64,000 nucleotides of DNA from Nitrospira sp. UBA2082 (GTDB lineage Bacteria > Nitrospirota > Nitrospiria > Nitrospirales > Nitrospiraceae). A program made the position numbers and the translations under genes. Below the pieces are notes generated by a model. That model was not told the DNA's origin. It saw only the letters and a program-made list of their open reading frames with translations, and ran no database searches. Position 1 is the first letter of the stretch. Each line of letters starts with the position of its first letter. Positions 1-10,029 of the stretch are shown one piece after another. Location: assembly GCA_002331335.1 (NCBI GenBank), contig DCZO01000001.1:254902-318901 (forward strand). Direction: 5' to 3'.

Positions 1-2421
1 TCGGAGCCGGATATCTGCAAAGTGCCGATCATGGTGGACAGTTCCAAATGGGAGGTCCTGGAGACGGGGTTACGGAATATCCAAGGCAAGTCCGTCGTCA
101 ACAGCATCAGCCTGAAGGAGGGTGAGCGTAAGTTCATCGAGCAGGCCACACTCATCCGCCGCTATGGCGCGGCGGTCATCGTCATGGCGTTCGACGAGCG
201 GGGCCAGGCCGATACGGTGGAGCGCAAGATTGAGGTCTGTGCGCGGTCGTACAAGATTCTCACGGAGCAGGTGGGGTTTCCCCCGCAGGATATTATCTTC
301 GATCCGAACGTGTTGACAGTGGCGACCGGTATCGAGGAGCACAACGGCTACGCGGTGAACTTCATCGAGGCGACACGCTGGATCAAGCGGCACCTGCCCG
401 GTGCAAAGGTCAGCGGCGGCATCAGCAACATTTCCTTCTCCTTCCGCGGCAACAATGTCGTGCGTGAAGCCATGCACGCCGCGTTTCTCTATCATGCAAT
501 CAAGGCCGGGCTGGATATGGGCATCGTCAATGCCGGGCAGTTGGCGGTGTACGAAGAGATTCCCAAAGATCTCCTGGAGCTTGTGGAAGACGTGCTGTTG
601 AACCGGCGGCCGGATGCGACCGAGCGGCTGGTGTCGTTTGCGGAAACGGTCAAGGCCAAGGGTAAGGTGGCCGCCAAGGACGATGAATGGCGGAAGGGGA
701 CGGTCGAGGAACGGCTGGCCCATGCGCTGGTCAAGGGGATCACGGATTACATCGACCAGGATACGGAAGAGGCGAGGCAGACATATCCCAAGCCGCTGGC
801 GGTGATCGAAGGGCCGCTCATGGCCGGCATGAACATCGTGGGAGACCTCTTCGGCTCAGGCAAGATGTTCTTGCCGCAGGTCGTCAAGAGTGCCCGCGTC
901 ATGAAGAAAGCCGTGGCCTACCTCATGCCCTTTATGGAAGAAGAGAAGCAGCGGTCCGGCAATTTTCAGTCGCAGGGGAAGGTCTTGCTCGCGACCGTCA
1001 AGGGCGACGTGCACGATATCGGGAAAAACATCGTCGGCGTGGTGCTCGGTTGCAACAACTACGAGGTCATCGATCTGGGTGTCATGGTGCCCTGCGAGAA
1101 GATTCTGGCGGCCGCGCGGGAACAGAAAGCGAGCATCATCGGATTGAGCGGGCTTATTACACCGTCGCTCGATGAGATGGTCCATGTGGCCAAGGAAATG
1201 ACGCGAGAGGGGTTTGAGGTGCCGTTGCTCATCGGCGGCGCCACAACGAGTAAAGCTCACACGGCGGTCAAGATCGCCCCGTCTTACGAGCCGGCCGTCA
1301 TCCATGTGCTGGATGCCTCGCGGGCAGTCGGCGTGGTGGGAAGTCTCGTGAGTCCGACCCAGAAGCCGGGCTTTGTGCGCCAGGTGCGAGAGGACTATGA
1401 GCGGATGAGGCACGCGCATCAGGATCGTGGCACGAAGCCTGTGTTGCCCATCGCCCGGGCGCGCGCCAATCGATTGGTCACCGACTGGACGACGCTCGAT
1501 ATCCCACGTCCGGCGTTTCTTGGTATTCGGGTGCTTGGCGAGCAAGCGGTGGGGGATCTCATCCCGTTCATCGATTGGTCGCCGTTCTTTCACACCTGGG
1601 AACTGAGGGGACGTTATCCGATGATCTTCGACGACGCGACAGTCGGCGAAAGAGCCAAGGAACTGTACGACGATGCGCGCCGGCTCTTGGACGAGATTGT
1701 CCACAAGAAGTGGCTCACAGCCAAGGGCGTCTACGGCTTCTTCGCCGCGGCATCGGACGGTGACGACATCGAGCTGTATGCAGATGTGTCGCGTAAGACC
1801 GCGTACACGACGGTCCACCATCTTCGTCAGCAGTCTGAGAAGCCGGAAGGGCAGCCGAACCTGTGTCTCGCCGACTACGTGGCGCCGAAGGAGTCAGGCC
1901 GGCAGGATTTCATCGGCGCTTTTGCCGTGACGACCGGCATCGGACTGGATGAACTCTGCAAGCGGTTCGACCAGGACCACGACGATTACAATTCAATAAT
2001 GGCCAAAGCGCTCGCCGACCGGTTGGCCGAGGCCTTTGCGGAGTTTCTCCATAAGAAAGTGCGCGAAGAGTGGATCTACGGCAAGGGCGAGCAACTCACG
2101 ATTGAAGACCTGATCCGAGAGAGGTATCGCGGGATCAGGCCTGCGCCGGGTTATCCCGCTTGTCCGGATCACACAGAAAAGCGGCTACTGTTCGATCTCT
2201 TGTCAGTCGAGACCAGTATAGAGATCACACTCACGGAAAGCTACGCAATGTGGCCGGCCGCGTCCGTGAGCGGGTTTTACTTCGCCCATCCAGACGCCCG
2301 ATACTTCGCCGTCGGCAAGATCGGCAAGGATCAGGTCGAGGACTATGCCCGACGCAAAGGGATGGACCTCCGTACCGTCGAGCGCTGGCTTTCGCCGAAT
2401 TTGAATTACGAGCCTGCCTAA
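1..2421 (+). CDS. metH: Cobalamin-dependent methionine synthase, 3' part (5' end outside window)
   Basis: Transfers a methyl group from methyltetrahydrofolate through cobalamin to homocysteine in the cytoplasm. The frame is open from base 1 and already reads conserved pterin-domain sequence ([20 protein letters not shown]), so the gene starts upstream and the GTG at 22 is not its start. About 806 codons are visible. They hold the rest of the folate (pterin-binding) domain, the helical cap, the B12-binding domain with the cobalt-ligand motif DVHDIG near base 1004, and the C-terminal activation domain with [10 protein letters not shown] near base 2140 and the [10 protein letters not shown] loop. 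The homocysteine-binding N-terminus lies outside. No internal defect is seen. The activation domain implies reductive reactivation with S-adenosylmethionine. It fits the B12 island further along the window. Confidence 0.97.
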   Translation, partial: SEPDICKVPIMVDSSKWEVLETGLRNIQGKSVVNSISLKEGERKFIEQATLIRRYGAAVIVMAFDERGQADTVERKIEVCARSYKILTEQVGFPPQDIIFDPNVLTVATGIEEHNGYAVNFIEATRWIKRHLPGAKVSGGISNISFSFRGNNVVREAMHAAFLYHAIKAGLDMGIVNAGQLAVYEEIPKDLLELVEDVLLNRRPDATERLVSFAETVKAKGKVAAKDDEWRKGTVEERLAHALVKGITDYIDQDTEEARQTYPKPLAVIEGPLMAGMNIVGDLFGSGKMFLPQVVKSARVMKKAVAYLMPFMEEEKQRSGNFQSQGKVLLATVKGDVHDIGKNIVGVVLGCNNYEVIDLGVMVPCEKILAAAREQKASIIGLSGLITPSLDEMVHVAKEMTREGFEVPLLIGGATTSKAHTAVKIAPSYEPAVIHVLDASRAVGVVGSLVSPTQKPGFVRQVREDYERMRHAHQDRGTKPVLPIARARANRLVTDWTTLDIPRPAFLGIRVLGEQAVGDLIPFIDWSPFFHTWELRGRYPMIFDDATVGERAKELYDDARRLLDEIVHKKWLTAKGVYGFFAAASDGDDIELYADVSRKTAYTTVHHLRQQSEKPEGQPNLCLADYVAPKESGRQDFIGAFAVTTGIGLDELCKRFDQDHDDYNSIMAKALADRLAEAFAEFLHKKVREEWIYGKGEQLTIEDLIRERYRGIRPAPGYPACPDHTEKRLLFDLLSVETSIEITLTESYAMWPAASVSGFYFAHPDARYFAVGKIGKDQVEDYARRKGMDLRTVERWLSPNLNYEPA

Positions 2422-2500
2422 TATAGCGGCGGGCCCACTTTCTCTTCGCTCCTCTCTTCCTCTACAATAGCGCCTGCCGAAACTGCGTAACGGGGGGGCC

Positions 2501-3892
2501 ATGCAGGCGCGCATTCTCGTGGTCGACGATGATCCGGACATTCTCAGCGCATTGAAGAAGCGCCTACTCTGGATGGGCCATGAAGTGTGCACAGCCGAGG
2601 ACGGCGAGCAGGCGCTGAGGCTGGTGACAGACGATCAACCCGATCTGATGTTATTGGACATCGAATTGCCTGGCTTGAGCGGACTCGACCTCCTCAAACA
2701 GCTCCGAGAGCGGCGTTCAACGGACCACGCGCAGGCCATGCCGGGCGTCATCGTCTTGACCGCCTTCGGGACGATCAGCAGGGCGGTGGAGGCGATGCAG
2801 CTGGGAGCGTGCGATTTCCTGACGAAACCGTTTGAGCCCGATCACCTGTCCATTGTCATCGACAAGGCGATGGCGCAGATGGCCCTCACGCGCCAGATCG
2901 GGCTTCTGAGGGCGGAAGTCGAGGAGCGGTATGAGCATATCGTGGGACACAGCCGACCAATGGTTCAGCTGCTGGATACGGCGAGGCGGGCGGCGGCGAC
3001 CTCGGCGACGGTGCTCTTGCTTGGTGAAACAGGGACGGGAAAAGAAGTGCTGGCCCGTGCGCTGCATCGATGGAGTCCGCGAGCGGCCAGGCCGTTCGTA
3101 GTCGTGAACTGCTCGGCGCTGCCGGAAAACCTGCTGGAAAATGAGCTGTTCGGGCATGAAAAGGGCGCCTATACCGGCGCGGTGACGCGTGGGTCCGGCA
3201 AGATCGAAGCGGCGGAAGGCGGCACGGTCTTTCTCGATGAAATCGGTGATATGCCGGCAGGACTTCAGACGCGGCTGCTCCGCCTGCTTCAGGATCAGGA
3301 ATTCTATCGTGTCGGAGGGACCCAGTCGATCCGGACCAATGTGCGTTTTGTGGCGGCCACGAACAGGGACTTGAAAGAGGCCATCCAAGAAGGGACGTTC
3401 CGTGAGGATTTGTTCTACCGACTCAACGTCATCTCGCTCATCATTCCGCCCTTACGCAAACGCGCGGAGGATCTGCCCGCATTCGTCGATCATTTTATCC
3501 GGCGGTATGGAACCGCTATGGGCCGCCGTGCCGTCACGGTCAGCCAAGGGGCCATGGACCTGATTCGCGAATATCACTGGCCGGGTAACGTGCGGGAGCT
3601 GGAAAATGTGCTCGTTCGTGCCGTTACGCTCTGTTCCGATGATTGCATCGAGCCGGAGCACCTCGGCATCGCGATCCAACGAAAGCTGCCGATCGATACG
3701 GATTTCGCGGTGGAAGAACAGCTCAACTACCACGCCGTGATGGATCTCTACAGCCGGAAAGTCATCGAAGAAGCGTTGCGCCGTACGGGGTGGAACCAGA
3801 CGAAGGCGGCGGAACTTTTGGGGCTCCAGCGAACGTATTTGGCCAGACTCATCAGACAGCGCGGTGTGCCCACCAAGCCGATCTCCAGGTAA
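2501..3892 (+). CDS. Sigma-54-dependent response regulator (NtrC family)
   Basis: Cytoplasmic transcription activator of 463 residues. The receiver domain covers about residues 3-125, with D9/D10 and the phosphoacceptor D53. The AAA+ domain covers about 148-380, with Walker A GETGTGKE (175-182), the sigma-54 contact loop GAYTGA (222-227) and a Walker B FLDEIGD. A Fis-type helix-turn-helix lies at the C-terminus (NQTKAAELLGLQRTYLARLI). The ATG at 2501 gives the normal receiver start. It is convergent to the histidine kinase ending at 3925, only 32 bases away, so the two are probably partners, and the kinase's own operon (TonB receptor, binding protein) is a likely target. The partner and target are inferred; the domain calls are clear. 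Confidence 0.93.
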   Translation: MQARILVVDDDPDILSALKKRLLWMGHEVCTAEDGEQALRLVTDDQPDLMLLDIELPGLSGLDLLKQLRERRSTDHAQAMPGVIVLTAFGTISRAVEAMQLGACDFLTKPFEPDHLSIVIDKAMAQMALTRQIGLLRAEVEERYEHIVGHSRPMVQLLDTARRAAATSATVLLLGETGTGKEVLARALHRWSPRAARPFVVVNCSALPENLLENELFGHEKGAYTGAVTRGSGKIEAAEGGTVFLDEIGDMPAGLQTRLLRLLQDQEFYRVGGTQSIRTNVRFVAATNRDLKEAIQEGTFREDLFYRLNVISLIIPPLRKRAEDLPAFVDHFIRRYGTAMGRRAVTVSQGAMDLIREYHWPGNVRELENVLVRAVTLCSDDCIEPEHLGIAIQRKLPIDTDFAVEEQLNYHAVMDLYSRKVIEEALRRTGWNQTKAAELLGLQRTYLARLIRQRGVPTKPISR

Positions 3893-3924
3893 CCCGTTGA
3901 ATATTCTGCATCCTGCGAGAGGCG

Positions 3925-5712
3925 TTAAGACTGGACGGTTTGATGAACTCGTCCAGTAGGCAACGAGGTCAGTTCTGCTGAGCCGGCCAAGCGCAGGGTG
4001 AATGAAAAACAACTGCCTTGACCGGGCCCCGTGTCGACCCAGAGCCGGCCATGGTGAAGTTCCACAAGCAACTTGGCGATGGCCAAACCCAGCCCAGCTC
4101 CCTTTGCATGTTTGAGAGCAGTGGCCGTGCGATAGAACGGCTGAAAAATCTTGTCGGCGTCCTCCGGGGCGATGCCGGGTCCCACGTCGCGGACCGACAC
4201 GCGAATCTCATCGTTCGAGACTCTCGTGGCGGACACATCAACGGTCGTGTGTGACGGTGTGAATTTGACCGCGTTGTGCAGGAGGTTGAGGAGTATCCGG
4301 CGCAATTTATCGGCGTCCGCGGACACGGAGGGAAGGTCGGGCGGTAAGGTCACGGCGATGGTCACCCGGCGTTCCAAGGTCAGGGGATGAAGATCTTCAA
4401 TGGTCTTCTCGATCAAGGTCCCGAGTGTGACCGGTTCGAGGTGCAAGACGGTCTGGCCCATTTCGATTTGAGAGAGATCCAACAATTCGTCGATCAAGAT
4501 CTGGAGGCGAGAGAGGTTGGCTTCCACGCGAATCAATGATCGCCGCTGATCATCGCTGACGGCTCCATCGACCCCATCCCGAAGATTGGCCACGTGGACC
4601 TTCATAGCGGTCAGCGGTGTGCGGAGTTCGTGTGACGCGGTGGAGACGAAGATTGATTTGCGCCGATCCAGTTCTTGAAGCTTCGCGTTGGCCGCGGCCA
4701 GTTCCTGAGTCCTGGCCACGACGCGGTCTTCCAGTGTATGGGCCAACTCGCGCAGCTCGTGTTCGCGCGATTGCAACGCAGCGGACATCACGTTGAACAT
4801 GTGCGTCAATGTTCCGATTTCATCGCGCGTGCGCATGGCCACGGCTGGAGCCGCTTCCCCGGCGGCGAGCTTGGTTGCGGCGGCTGTGAGGCCTTGTAAG
4901 GGAATGGTGATCCGGCGTGCCAGCAAGACGACGACGCATAATCCGCCTGCCAGCGTGCCGAGCGTGATAAGAATGGCTTGCCACAACAACCGGCGCAGCA
5001 CCTGCTGCAGGTGGGACGTTGAAAGACCTACCTGGACGAATGCCTGAGGCTGGTTGCGAAGGACCCCCGCCTCTTCATGCCCGTCCAATCGTTCCTCAAG
5101 TGCGTGGAGTAAGGCGGGATCGCGAACATCCGTGAGAGGGCGATCGGGGACCTGCGCCAGGATGTCATAGAAGATTGGGAGTTCCGCGCCTCCGATGAGA
5201 CTGAACAATTCGCCCGCCGTAAATTCGACGCTCGACCGGAGGGCCGGCACGTCGTTGTCAAGCTGAATGCCGCTGACGAGGGGGTCATTCGTGCCGGCGG
5301 CGAGATACCGGGGGCGGACCAGCTTTGTGACGGAAAGCTGTCGCGGGCTGAGAGGTTGCAAGGAAAACTGCTGCTGCCACGTATCTTTTCCGGCCCCGGA
5401 TTGGCATTGGCCGTTCGGGGCAATGACGGCTGCATAGGCGACCGGGTTGACGGCAAGGATTTCCTGAATCAGCTGATCCAAGCGGTGGGTGTCGCCGGCG
5501 ACGATGCTGAATCGGCCGCTGCGCGCCAGGTGCTGCGCAAGCAACGTTCCGCTTTGCACGAGGCTTTCGGCTGCCGATCGTACCTGTTGTTGGATAAACA
5601 GCCATCCCAGGAGGAGACACGCGACGATGAGAATGACTGACGTGCTGAGCACGAGCTTCGTTCGAAGCGGGATCGAAATGCGTGAGGGGGACAGAAGGCT
5701 AAGATCGACCAT
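3925..5712 (-). CDS. Membrane sensor histidine kinase (periplasmic sensor, HAMP, HisKA, HATPase)
   Basis: 595 residues. A membrane segment at about 20-40 is followed by a periplasmic sensor region (41-242) that matches no family I can name, a second membrane segment (243-265), a HAMP linker, a short coiled coil (about 315-350), a HisKA domain with the phosphoacceptor H361 in SHELRTP, and an HATPase_c domain with N-box NLLHNAVKF and G-boxes DVGPGIAPED and GAGLGLAI. No receiver is attached. It is the last gene of a minus-strand run (TonB receptor, binding protein, kinase), 54 bases after the binding-protein gene. It faces the sigma-54 regulator, its probable phosphotransfer partner. The ligand cannot be read from sequence; the neighbouring binding protein may present it. 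Confidence 0.92.
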   Translation of the reverse strand: MVDLSLLSPSRISIPLRTKLVLSTSVILIVACLLLGWLFIQQQVRSAAESLVQSGTLLAQHLARSGRFSIVAGDTHRLDQLIQEILAVNPVAYAAVIAPNGQCQSGAGKDTWQQQFSLQPLSPRQLSVTKLVRPRYLAAGTNDPLVSGIQLDNDVPALRSSVEFTAGELFSLIGGAELPIFYDILAQVPDRPLTDVRDPALLHALEERLDGHEEAGVLRNQPQAFVQVGLSTSHLQQVLRRLLWQAILITLGTLAGGLCVVVLLARRITIPLQGLTAAATKLAAGEAAPAVAMRTRDEIGTLTHMFNVMSAALQSREHELRELAHTLEDRVVARTQELAAANAKLQELDRRKSIFVSTASHELRTPLTAMKVHVANLRDGVDGAVSDDQRRSLIRVEANLSRLQILIDELLDLSQIEMGQTVLHLEPVTLGTLIEKTIEDLHPLTLERRVTIAVTLPPDLPSVSADADKLRRILLNLLHNAVKFTPSHTTVDVSATRVSNDEIRVSVRDVGPGIAPEDADKIFQPFYRTATALKHAKGAGLGLAIAKLLVELHHGRLWVDTGPGQGSCFSFTLRLAGSAELTSLPTGRVHQTVQS

Positions 5713-5766
5713 GGTGTGTCTGTATCGACCGGTACCGCCGAGTCATGCCGGTATAGGAGCGACCGG

Positions 5767-6729
5767 TTAGGGGATCAAATCCGAAGGGATCGGCGTCCGG
5801 GCCGTCATGCCGGGTCCTCTGAACAGTCGGCCGGTGAGACGTGTCAGTTCAGGGGGCAGGGCCAGGCCCAGGTACTCGGCGGAATTCTCGTTCAGCGCCA
5901 ATTGCGGCTGCTCCGGTGCCAGTAAGAGTCCAGCAGAGACGCTGGGTTCCTTGAGCCGCGTGAGCGCCACGTGTGCCGCCTGTTGTCCCACCGTCCAGGG
6001 ATCTAAGACCAAGGCGCCGAGTGCTCCTTGCTGTACCAATGTCGATGAAAAGGTAAACATTGGGATCTTGGCCTCAAGCGTCGACTCCAAGAAGAACGAA
6101 ATCGCTGGTTCGGAGACGACCGTCTGATCTTGGATCAGCCACAGTACGTCGATCTGTGGGAGCAACGCTCGGACTGCGTTGGGAATCTCCTCGTGACGGC
6201 GAACCGCGACCGTCACAAGCTCCAACCCCTGTCGTTTGGCGGCCCGAAGTGCTTCTCGCACGAAGTTCCCGCTGTGCTCCTCGTCATAGAGCAGTCCGAC
6301 GCGTTGCCGATTCGGCAACACCGAGCGCAGCGCCGAGAGTTGCACCTCCGCCGAAGTGCGGGCGGCAATCCCGGTCATGTTTGAGGCGGGAAGCTCGTGT
6401 AGCTCGGGGTTCAGCACCATGCAGAACACTACCGGGGTGTCGAAAATTTCCAGCTTGGCCGCCATCGCGGCTTTAAGACCAACAGCAAAGACAAGGTCCG
6501 GGGGAGAAGCGCGCAGGCCTTTGCCGATTTCGCGCCCGCGCGCGAGTTGGCCGCCGAGGCTGTATTCCCTCAACTTCGCTGTTGGGGGGAGACTGGCTTT
6601 GAAGCCGACGATCGCCTGTTCGAAGTACGAGAGGTCGGACGATTTGAGGATGGCAATGTCTGCTGCGTCGGCTGTGATCGCATAGCTCGTAAGCCAGAAC
6701 AGCGTGAGAAGAGACGATAGCTTCAACAT
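5767..6729 (-). CDS. ABC-type substrate-binding protein of the ABC_sub_bind family (orphan)
   Basis: 320 residues with a Sec signal peptide (hydrophobic residues 4-17, cleavage likely after ADA), then a two-lobe periplasmic binding fold. Segments such as DLVFAVGLKAAMAA, TPVVFCMVLNP, RVGLLYDEEHSGNFVREALRAAK and LGALVLDPWTVGQQAA are typical of the ABC_sub_bind (PF04392) family. No ABC permease or ATPase lies nearby; the gene sits between a TonB receptor and a histidine kinase on the same strand. A role as ligand-presenting sensor partner of the kinase, rather than in ATP-driven uptake, is an inference. The ATG at 6729 has only a weak ribosome site, so the start is moderately certain. Confidence 0.82.
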   Translation of the reverse strand: MLKLSSLLTLFWLTSYAITADAADIAILKSSDLSYFEQAIVGFKASLPPTAKLREYSLGGQLARGREIGKGLRASPPDLVFAVGLKAAMAAKLEIFDTPVVFCMVLNPELHELPASNMTGIAARTSAEVQLSALRSVLPNRQRVGLLYDEEHSGNFVREALRAAKRQGLELVTVAVRRHEEIPNAVRALLPQIDVLWLIQDQTVVSEPAISFFLESTLEAKIPMFTFSSTLVQQGALGALVLDPWTVGQQAAHVALTRLKEPSVSAGLLLAPEQPQLALNENSAEYLGLALPPELTRLTGRLFRGPGMTARTPIPSDLIP

Positions 6730-6916
6730 AGGGTGCTCTTGCCGGACCGAATGAGTATGCTCAAAACTGGTCCCTTACGCTCAGCCCAACAGTGCCAAGA
6801 CCGTCACGATATTGCAATCCTGTATTTGTACTAGCAGAGGATCACGAGCCTACCTCATTAAATCAATAAAATGGAAGCAAGTTCTGAGCCGTGCAGATCC
6901 TAGGGGGGGAGATCGG

Positions 6917-8947
6917 TCATAACTTCACTGTCACCCATCCCATCACCCGGGTGCCGAGCAGGTCGCCGAACGGATGTTCACGGTGCTGGTCGTTCAGTAC
7001 GTTAAACACTGAGAGAGCCAGTTCGGCTTCACGCGCATACTCAGACGCGAGGTCTTTCCAGACGAGGTATCCCAGCCGGAGGTTCAGCAAGTTGTATGCG
7101 GGGACCAGTTCGGGGGGAAGCGTCGTCCCGGCCTGAAAAAATGGCGCGAGACTGGTAAAGATATCGGCTAACGGATAGGAGGCGCTGCCCACATGGTGGT
7201 AGAGGATTTCTCCACTGAAGGGGCTCATGGTCAGACGGAGTCCGGCATTGACCTTGTGATGCGGAAGCCCGCGCCGGGAGAATCCGCTGAAATTTTGGCC
7301 GATCTCTTGATAGGCATAGTTGGCAAACCCCGAGAACCAGGATGTGATGAGGAGTTCCACGCCGGCTTCGCCCCCATAGATATCGGCCAAGCCTCCATTG
7401 ACCGGCCTAGAGGCGCTTAACGGATTGTTCGGCATGTTGCGAAAGGTGATGAGGTCCTCAATATGGTTGAAGAAGCCGCTCGCTCTCGTGCGTAAACGGT
7501 GGTTCCACCACCAGCCTTGATAGCCGAATTCATAGGAGATAATTTGCTCCGGTTTCACGTCGGTGGACCCCGATACGACGGAAGTCCCAGGGGGGAATCC
7601 AGGAAGGGTCAGCAAGGCCAGCAGGTTCAGGCCGACATCAATGGTGGTCGGTGGACGATAGGCAACAGAACCCGAAAACCGAAAGGCGTGATTCGGCGTC
7701 AGATGGTAGACCACCGCGCCGCGGGGAGACAAGGTTGGTGTGCCGAACGTGGCAAGATCGTGGCGCAGTCCGGCGCTCACCTCGAGTACGGGACTCACCT
7801 GCCAATCGCTCTGAAAATACAGCCCGAGACGGTTCTGCGCGGTACGTTCGCTCAGAATATTCGACGACAGCGCAATGTGGCGAAAGTTGGCGCCGATGTT
7901 GAATTTGAGAGTTTCAAGTGGATTGATTTGGTAACGGGATTCGAAGTCATACGTATTGAACGAGAAATCCTGATCTGTCCGCCCGGATCGGTCGGTGAGG
8001 GAGAACATCGGCGCTAAGAGCGGAAATACAGTCGGAGTCGTCTTGCTGAAGAGGCCGTTCCACGAGCCGCGCACAAGCAGACCGTTGTGTTCATAACTGA
8101 GGAGCCCATGGGCTTGCGACATATGGGTGTCGGACACGTTGGCTTCGGATAGAAATCCGTTGTAGGGGTTTGCTCGTGCGAGTCCTCCCTCCGCGCGTAT
8201 CCGTCCGCCAACTGAAAGACGATATTCCCCTATGCCGCCCAATCGTTGACTGTTGAGCGCCGGCGCGGCCTTGTCCGACCATCGCTGATTCTGCTCATGC
8301 CCACCCGACACACGGTAGCCCCAATCGCCCACGGTTCCAGCGTGGACGCCGGTAATCAGCAGGGTTCCCAGTTCACCGCCGGCTACTTGTAGGGTATTCC
8401 CACGCATATCTTCGGGGCTTTTGGTGATGATATTGACGACGCCGTCGAAGGCATTGAAGCCGTATACGGCCGATGCGGGCCCTTTCAAGATTTCGATCCG
8501 CTTAATCTCAGTCAAAGCGACAGGAAGCAACTTCCATAAGACTTGGCCGGATTGGTCGATGTAGATCGATCGGCCGTCGACAAGCACCAGGAGCTTGTTC
8601 GCGAGCAACTGATTGTTTCCGCGCACGCTGACGTTGAAATCCACGGCGTTCGTTTGCATGACCTCCATGCCTGGAACGCGTCGGAGCACTGTCGGAATAT
8701 CGGTGGCTCCCGAGTGGCGGATGTCCTCGTCGGTAATCACGTAGACATCGGACGGGGCACGAGAAATCGGCTGTTCATAGCGGCTGGCGATACTGACGGT
8801 TTCCTCTTTCAAGTAGAGGGCTTCTTCCCGGAGCTGCGCGTCCGTCTCAGAAGAGGTGCGGGGGATGGGAAATGACGGGTCCGCCCAAGCATGCAGCGGA
8901 TTGTTCAGCCAGCAGACTACAATGAGGAAGATCTGTCTCCATGACAT
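6917..8947 (-). CDS. TonB-dependent outer-membrane receptor
   Basis: 676 residues from the chosen ATG at 8947, which has a GGGGG-rich ribosome site and begins a signal peptide (MSWRQIFLIVVCWL). The frame stays open to 9148 but the extra 67 residues are not signal-like. The plug domain carries RAPSDVYVITDEDIRHSGATD, VLRRVPGMEV, a VDGRSIY motif and RIEILKGPASAVYGFNAFDGVVNIIT. The C-terminal beta-barrel ends in a hydrophobic strand (LGTRVMGWVTVKL). There is no B12 riboswitch upstream, unlike the receptor at 38280. It heads a minus-strand group with an orphan binding protein and a histidine kinase, suggesting a sensed and imported ligand. A metal chelate or small organic ligand is possible; the sequence does not tell which. 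Confidence 0.93.
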   Translation of the reverse strand: MSWRQIFLIVVCWLNNPLHAWADPSFPIPRTSSETDAQLREEALYLKEETVSIASRYEQPISRAPSDVYVITDEDIRHSGATDIPTVLRRVPGMEVMQTNAVDFNVSVRGNNQLLANKLLVLVDGRSIYIDQSGQVLWKLLPVALTEIKRIEILKGPASAVYGFNAFDGVVNIITKSPEDMRGNTLQVAGGELGTLLITGVHAGTVGDWGYRVSGGHEQNQRWSDKAAPALNSQRLGGIGEYRLSVGGRIRAEGGLARANPYNGFLSEANVSDTHMSQAHGLLSYEHNGLLVRGSWNGLFSKTTPTVFPLLAPMFSLTDRSGRTDQDFSFNTYDFESRYQINPLETLKFNIGANFRHIALSSNILSERTAQNRLGLYFQSDWQVSPVLEVSAGLRHDLATFGTPTLSPRGAVVYHLTPNHAFRFSGSVAYRPPTTIDVGLNLLALLTLPGFPPGTSVVSGSTDVKPEQIISYEFGYQGWWWNHRLRTRASGFFNHIEDLITFRNMPNNPLSASRPVNGGLADIYGGEAGVELLITSWFSGFANYAYQEIGQNFSGFSRRGLPHHKVNAGLRLTMSPFSGEILYHHVGSASYPLADIFTSLAPFFQAGTTLPPELVPAYNLLNLRLGYLVWKDLASEYAREAELALSVFNVLNDQHREHPFGDLLGTRVMGWVTVKL

Positions 8948-9401
8948 GCCCCCTGATTTAATGGCGGGAGTCGCACGATGCAACCTTTTTCTTGTGGCGG
9001 CGTGGGGAAAGAGGCGCAAATGCCATCCATCACTTCGCGATCCATATGTCCGGATCGGCCTCAAATCATCGCCAGAATCGATTTCGATACAGCATCGATT
9101 TAGATACGCACCATGGTCTATGAACCATCGGAAGCCGCATTTCCTCATGCGTGACGTACGCGCGGTGGGTAAGGATCACACTAGCTGATTCGGCATGTCT
9201 CTTGCGGTCAGGTTGTGGGCGGCGTTTGCTATAAGAACCCATCTTCCTAAATGAATAAATACTTGTAACCGGAGATGGTCATGCCATAGAATTGGCCACC
9301 ACAGCCAACTCTAGAGAGATATGAAAACGAACGGTGATCGGCAAGGGTGATCCGTGCGGCTCTCGTGTCTCACCAAATCGGACGGCATGAATCTCAACAT
9401 G
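8948..9401. other. Intergenic region between divergent TonB receptor and lipoprotein genes
   Basis: About 450 bases without a convincing gene. It contains two near-identical 14-base direct repeats at 9077-9090 and 9094-9107, differing at one base and set 17 bases apart. They are a possible activator site 130-160 bases upstream of the receptor start. The reading frame of the receptor remains open through part of this region, but its translation has no conserved or signal-like sequence. Promoters for both directions presumably lie here; I could not assign a convincing -35/-10 pair. Confidence 0.5.
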
Positions 9402-9914
9402 AAAGCAGGGAAGCGGGAAGAGGGCGGAGTGTTGTGTGTCGAGCTCGATCTTGTACGAGCGGTCACCGGGTGTTTGTTGCTCAGTCTCGCTGCGTGCGGG
9501 GCGCCCGTTTCCGAGAAGGCATCGGGGCCGGCGCCGAGTGCAAGCACACGAGAAACCGCCGTGGGCGGAGTGGTCGCCGGAGCGGCACAGCGAGGTTCTG
9601 AATCAGGGAATGCAAGTAGATCCTCCAATCAAACCGATCGGAAAGTGGTCTCCGCTGGTCAAGCGGTATCCGACACCGATGAGCGCGACAACCGGTCGAT
9701 CCCCGGGGTTCCCGATCTGGTCCTGAAGGATCTTGGGTCAGCCGATCCGCGCGATCGATATCGGGCGTTGGAGCACTGGAATGTCAAAGGGGGCACCGTC
9801 CCTCTTGATCCGGTGTTCGAGGCGATGGAAGATGAAGACGAGGACGTGCGCGAAAAAGCGACAGCCATTGTTGAACAACGGTGGGCGGAAGAGCAGGAGA
9901 AAGACCAGGGCTGA
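9402..9914 (+). CDS. Putative lipoprotein, HEAT-like C-terminus
   Basis: About 170 residues from the ATG at 9402. Other in-frame starts are GTG 9354, ATG 9387 and GTG 9429; the last has a GAGGG-type site close upstream. A lipobox (LSLAAC, Cys33) follows a hydrophobic stretch, so the product is probably a lipid-anchored periplasmic protein. A low-complexity Ser/Ala/Gly linker (about 35-90) precedes a small acidic helical region (LKDLGSADPRDRYRALEHW, then AMEDEDEDVREKATAIVEQRW) that resembles one or two HEAT repeats. No function can be assigned. A 8-bp hairpin follows the stop codon at 9928-9950. Confidence 0.7.
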   Translation, partial: KAGKREEGGVLCVELDLVRAVTGCLLLSLAACGAPVSEKASGPAPSASTRETAVGGVVAGAAQRGSESGNASRSSNQTDRKVVSAGQAVSDTDERDNRSIPGVPDLVLKDLGSADPRDRYRALEHWNVKGGTVPLDPVFEAMEDEDEDVREKATAIVEQRWAEEQEKDQG

Positions 9915-9927
9915 TCATTTCGCGAGA

Positions 9928-9950
9928 CCACGGCGGGAGTAGCCGTGGTT
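9928..9950 (+). terminator. Hairpin after the lipoprotein gene
   Basis: Arms ACCACGGC and GCCGTGGT pair perfectly around a 7-base loop, 13 bases after the lipoprotein stop codon. There is no T-run, so it is a weak intrinsic terminator at best, or an mRNA 3' end stabiliser. Confidence 0.4.
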
Positions 9951-10029
9951 CGAGCGCGTGTGTTCGGATGGCCGTCCGTGGCTGTAGTGGTGTGTGGAGG
10001 AGAGTAATCATTTTAGGAGGAGGCACAAC

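Noticed and set aside
856..1821. Long minus-strand open frame opposite metH
   Set aside because: It mirrors a conserved gene, has no family features and has an Arg/His-rich composition typical of antisense frames in GC-rich DNA.
22..2421. A complete 799-residue gene starting with GTG at 22
   Set aside because: The bases before 22 are in frame and encode conserved MetH sequence, so the gene is cut by the window edge.
9190..9206. GG-N10-GC sequence resembling a sigma-54 promoter
   Set aside because: Single match on the plus strand, over 190 bases from the lipoprotein start and on the wrong strand for the TonB receptor; chance match likely.
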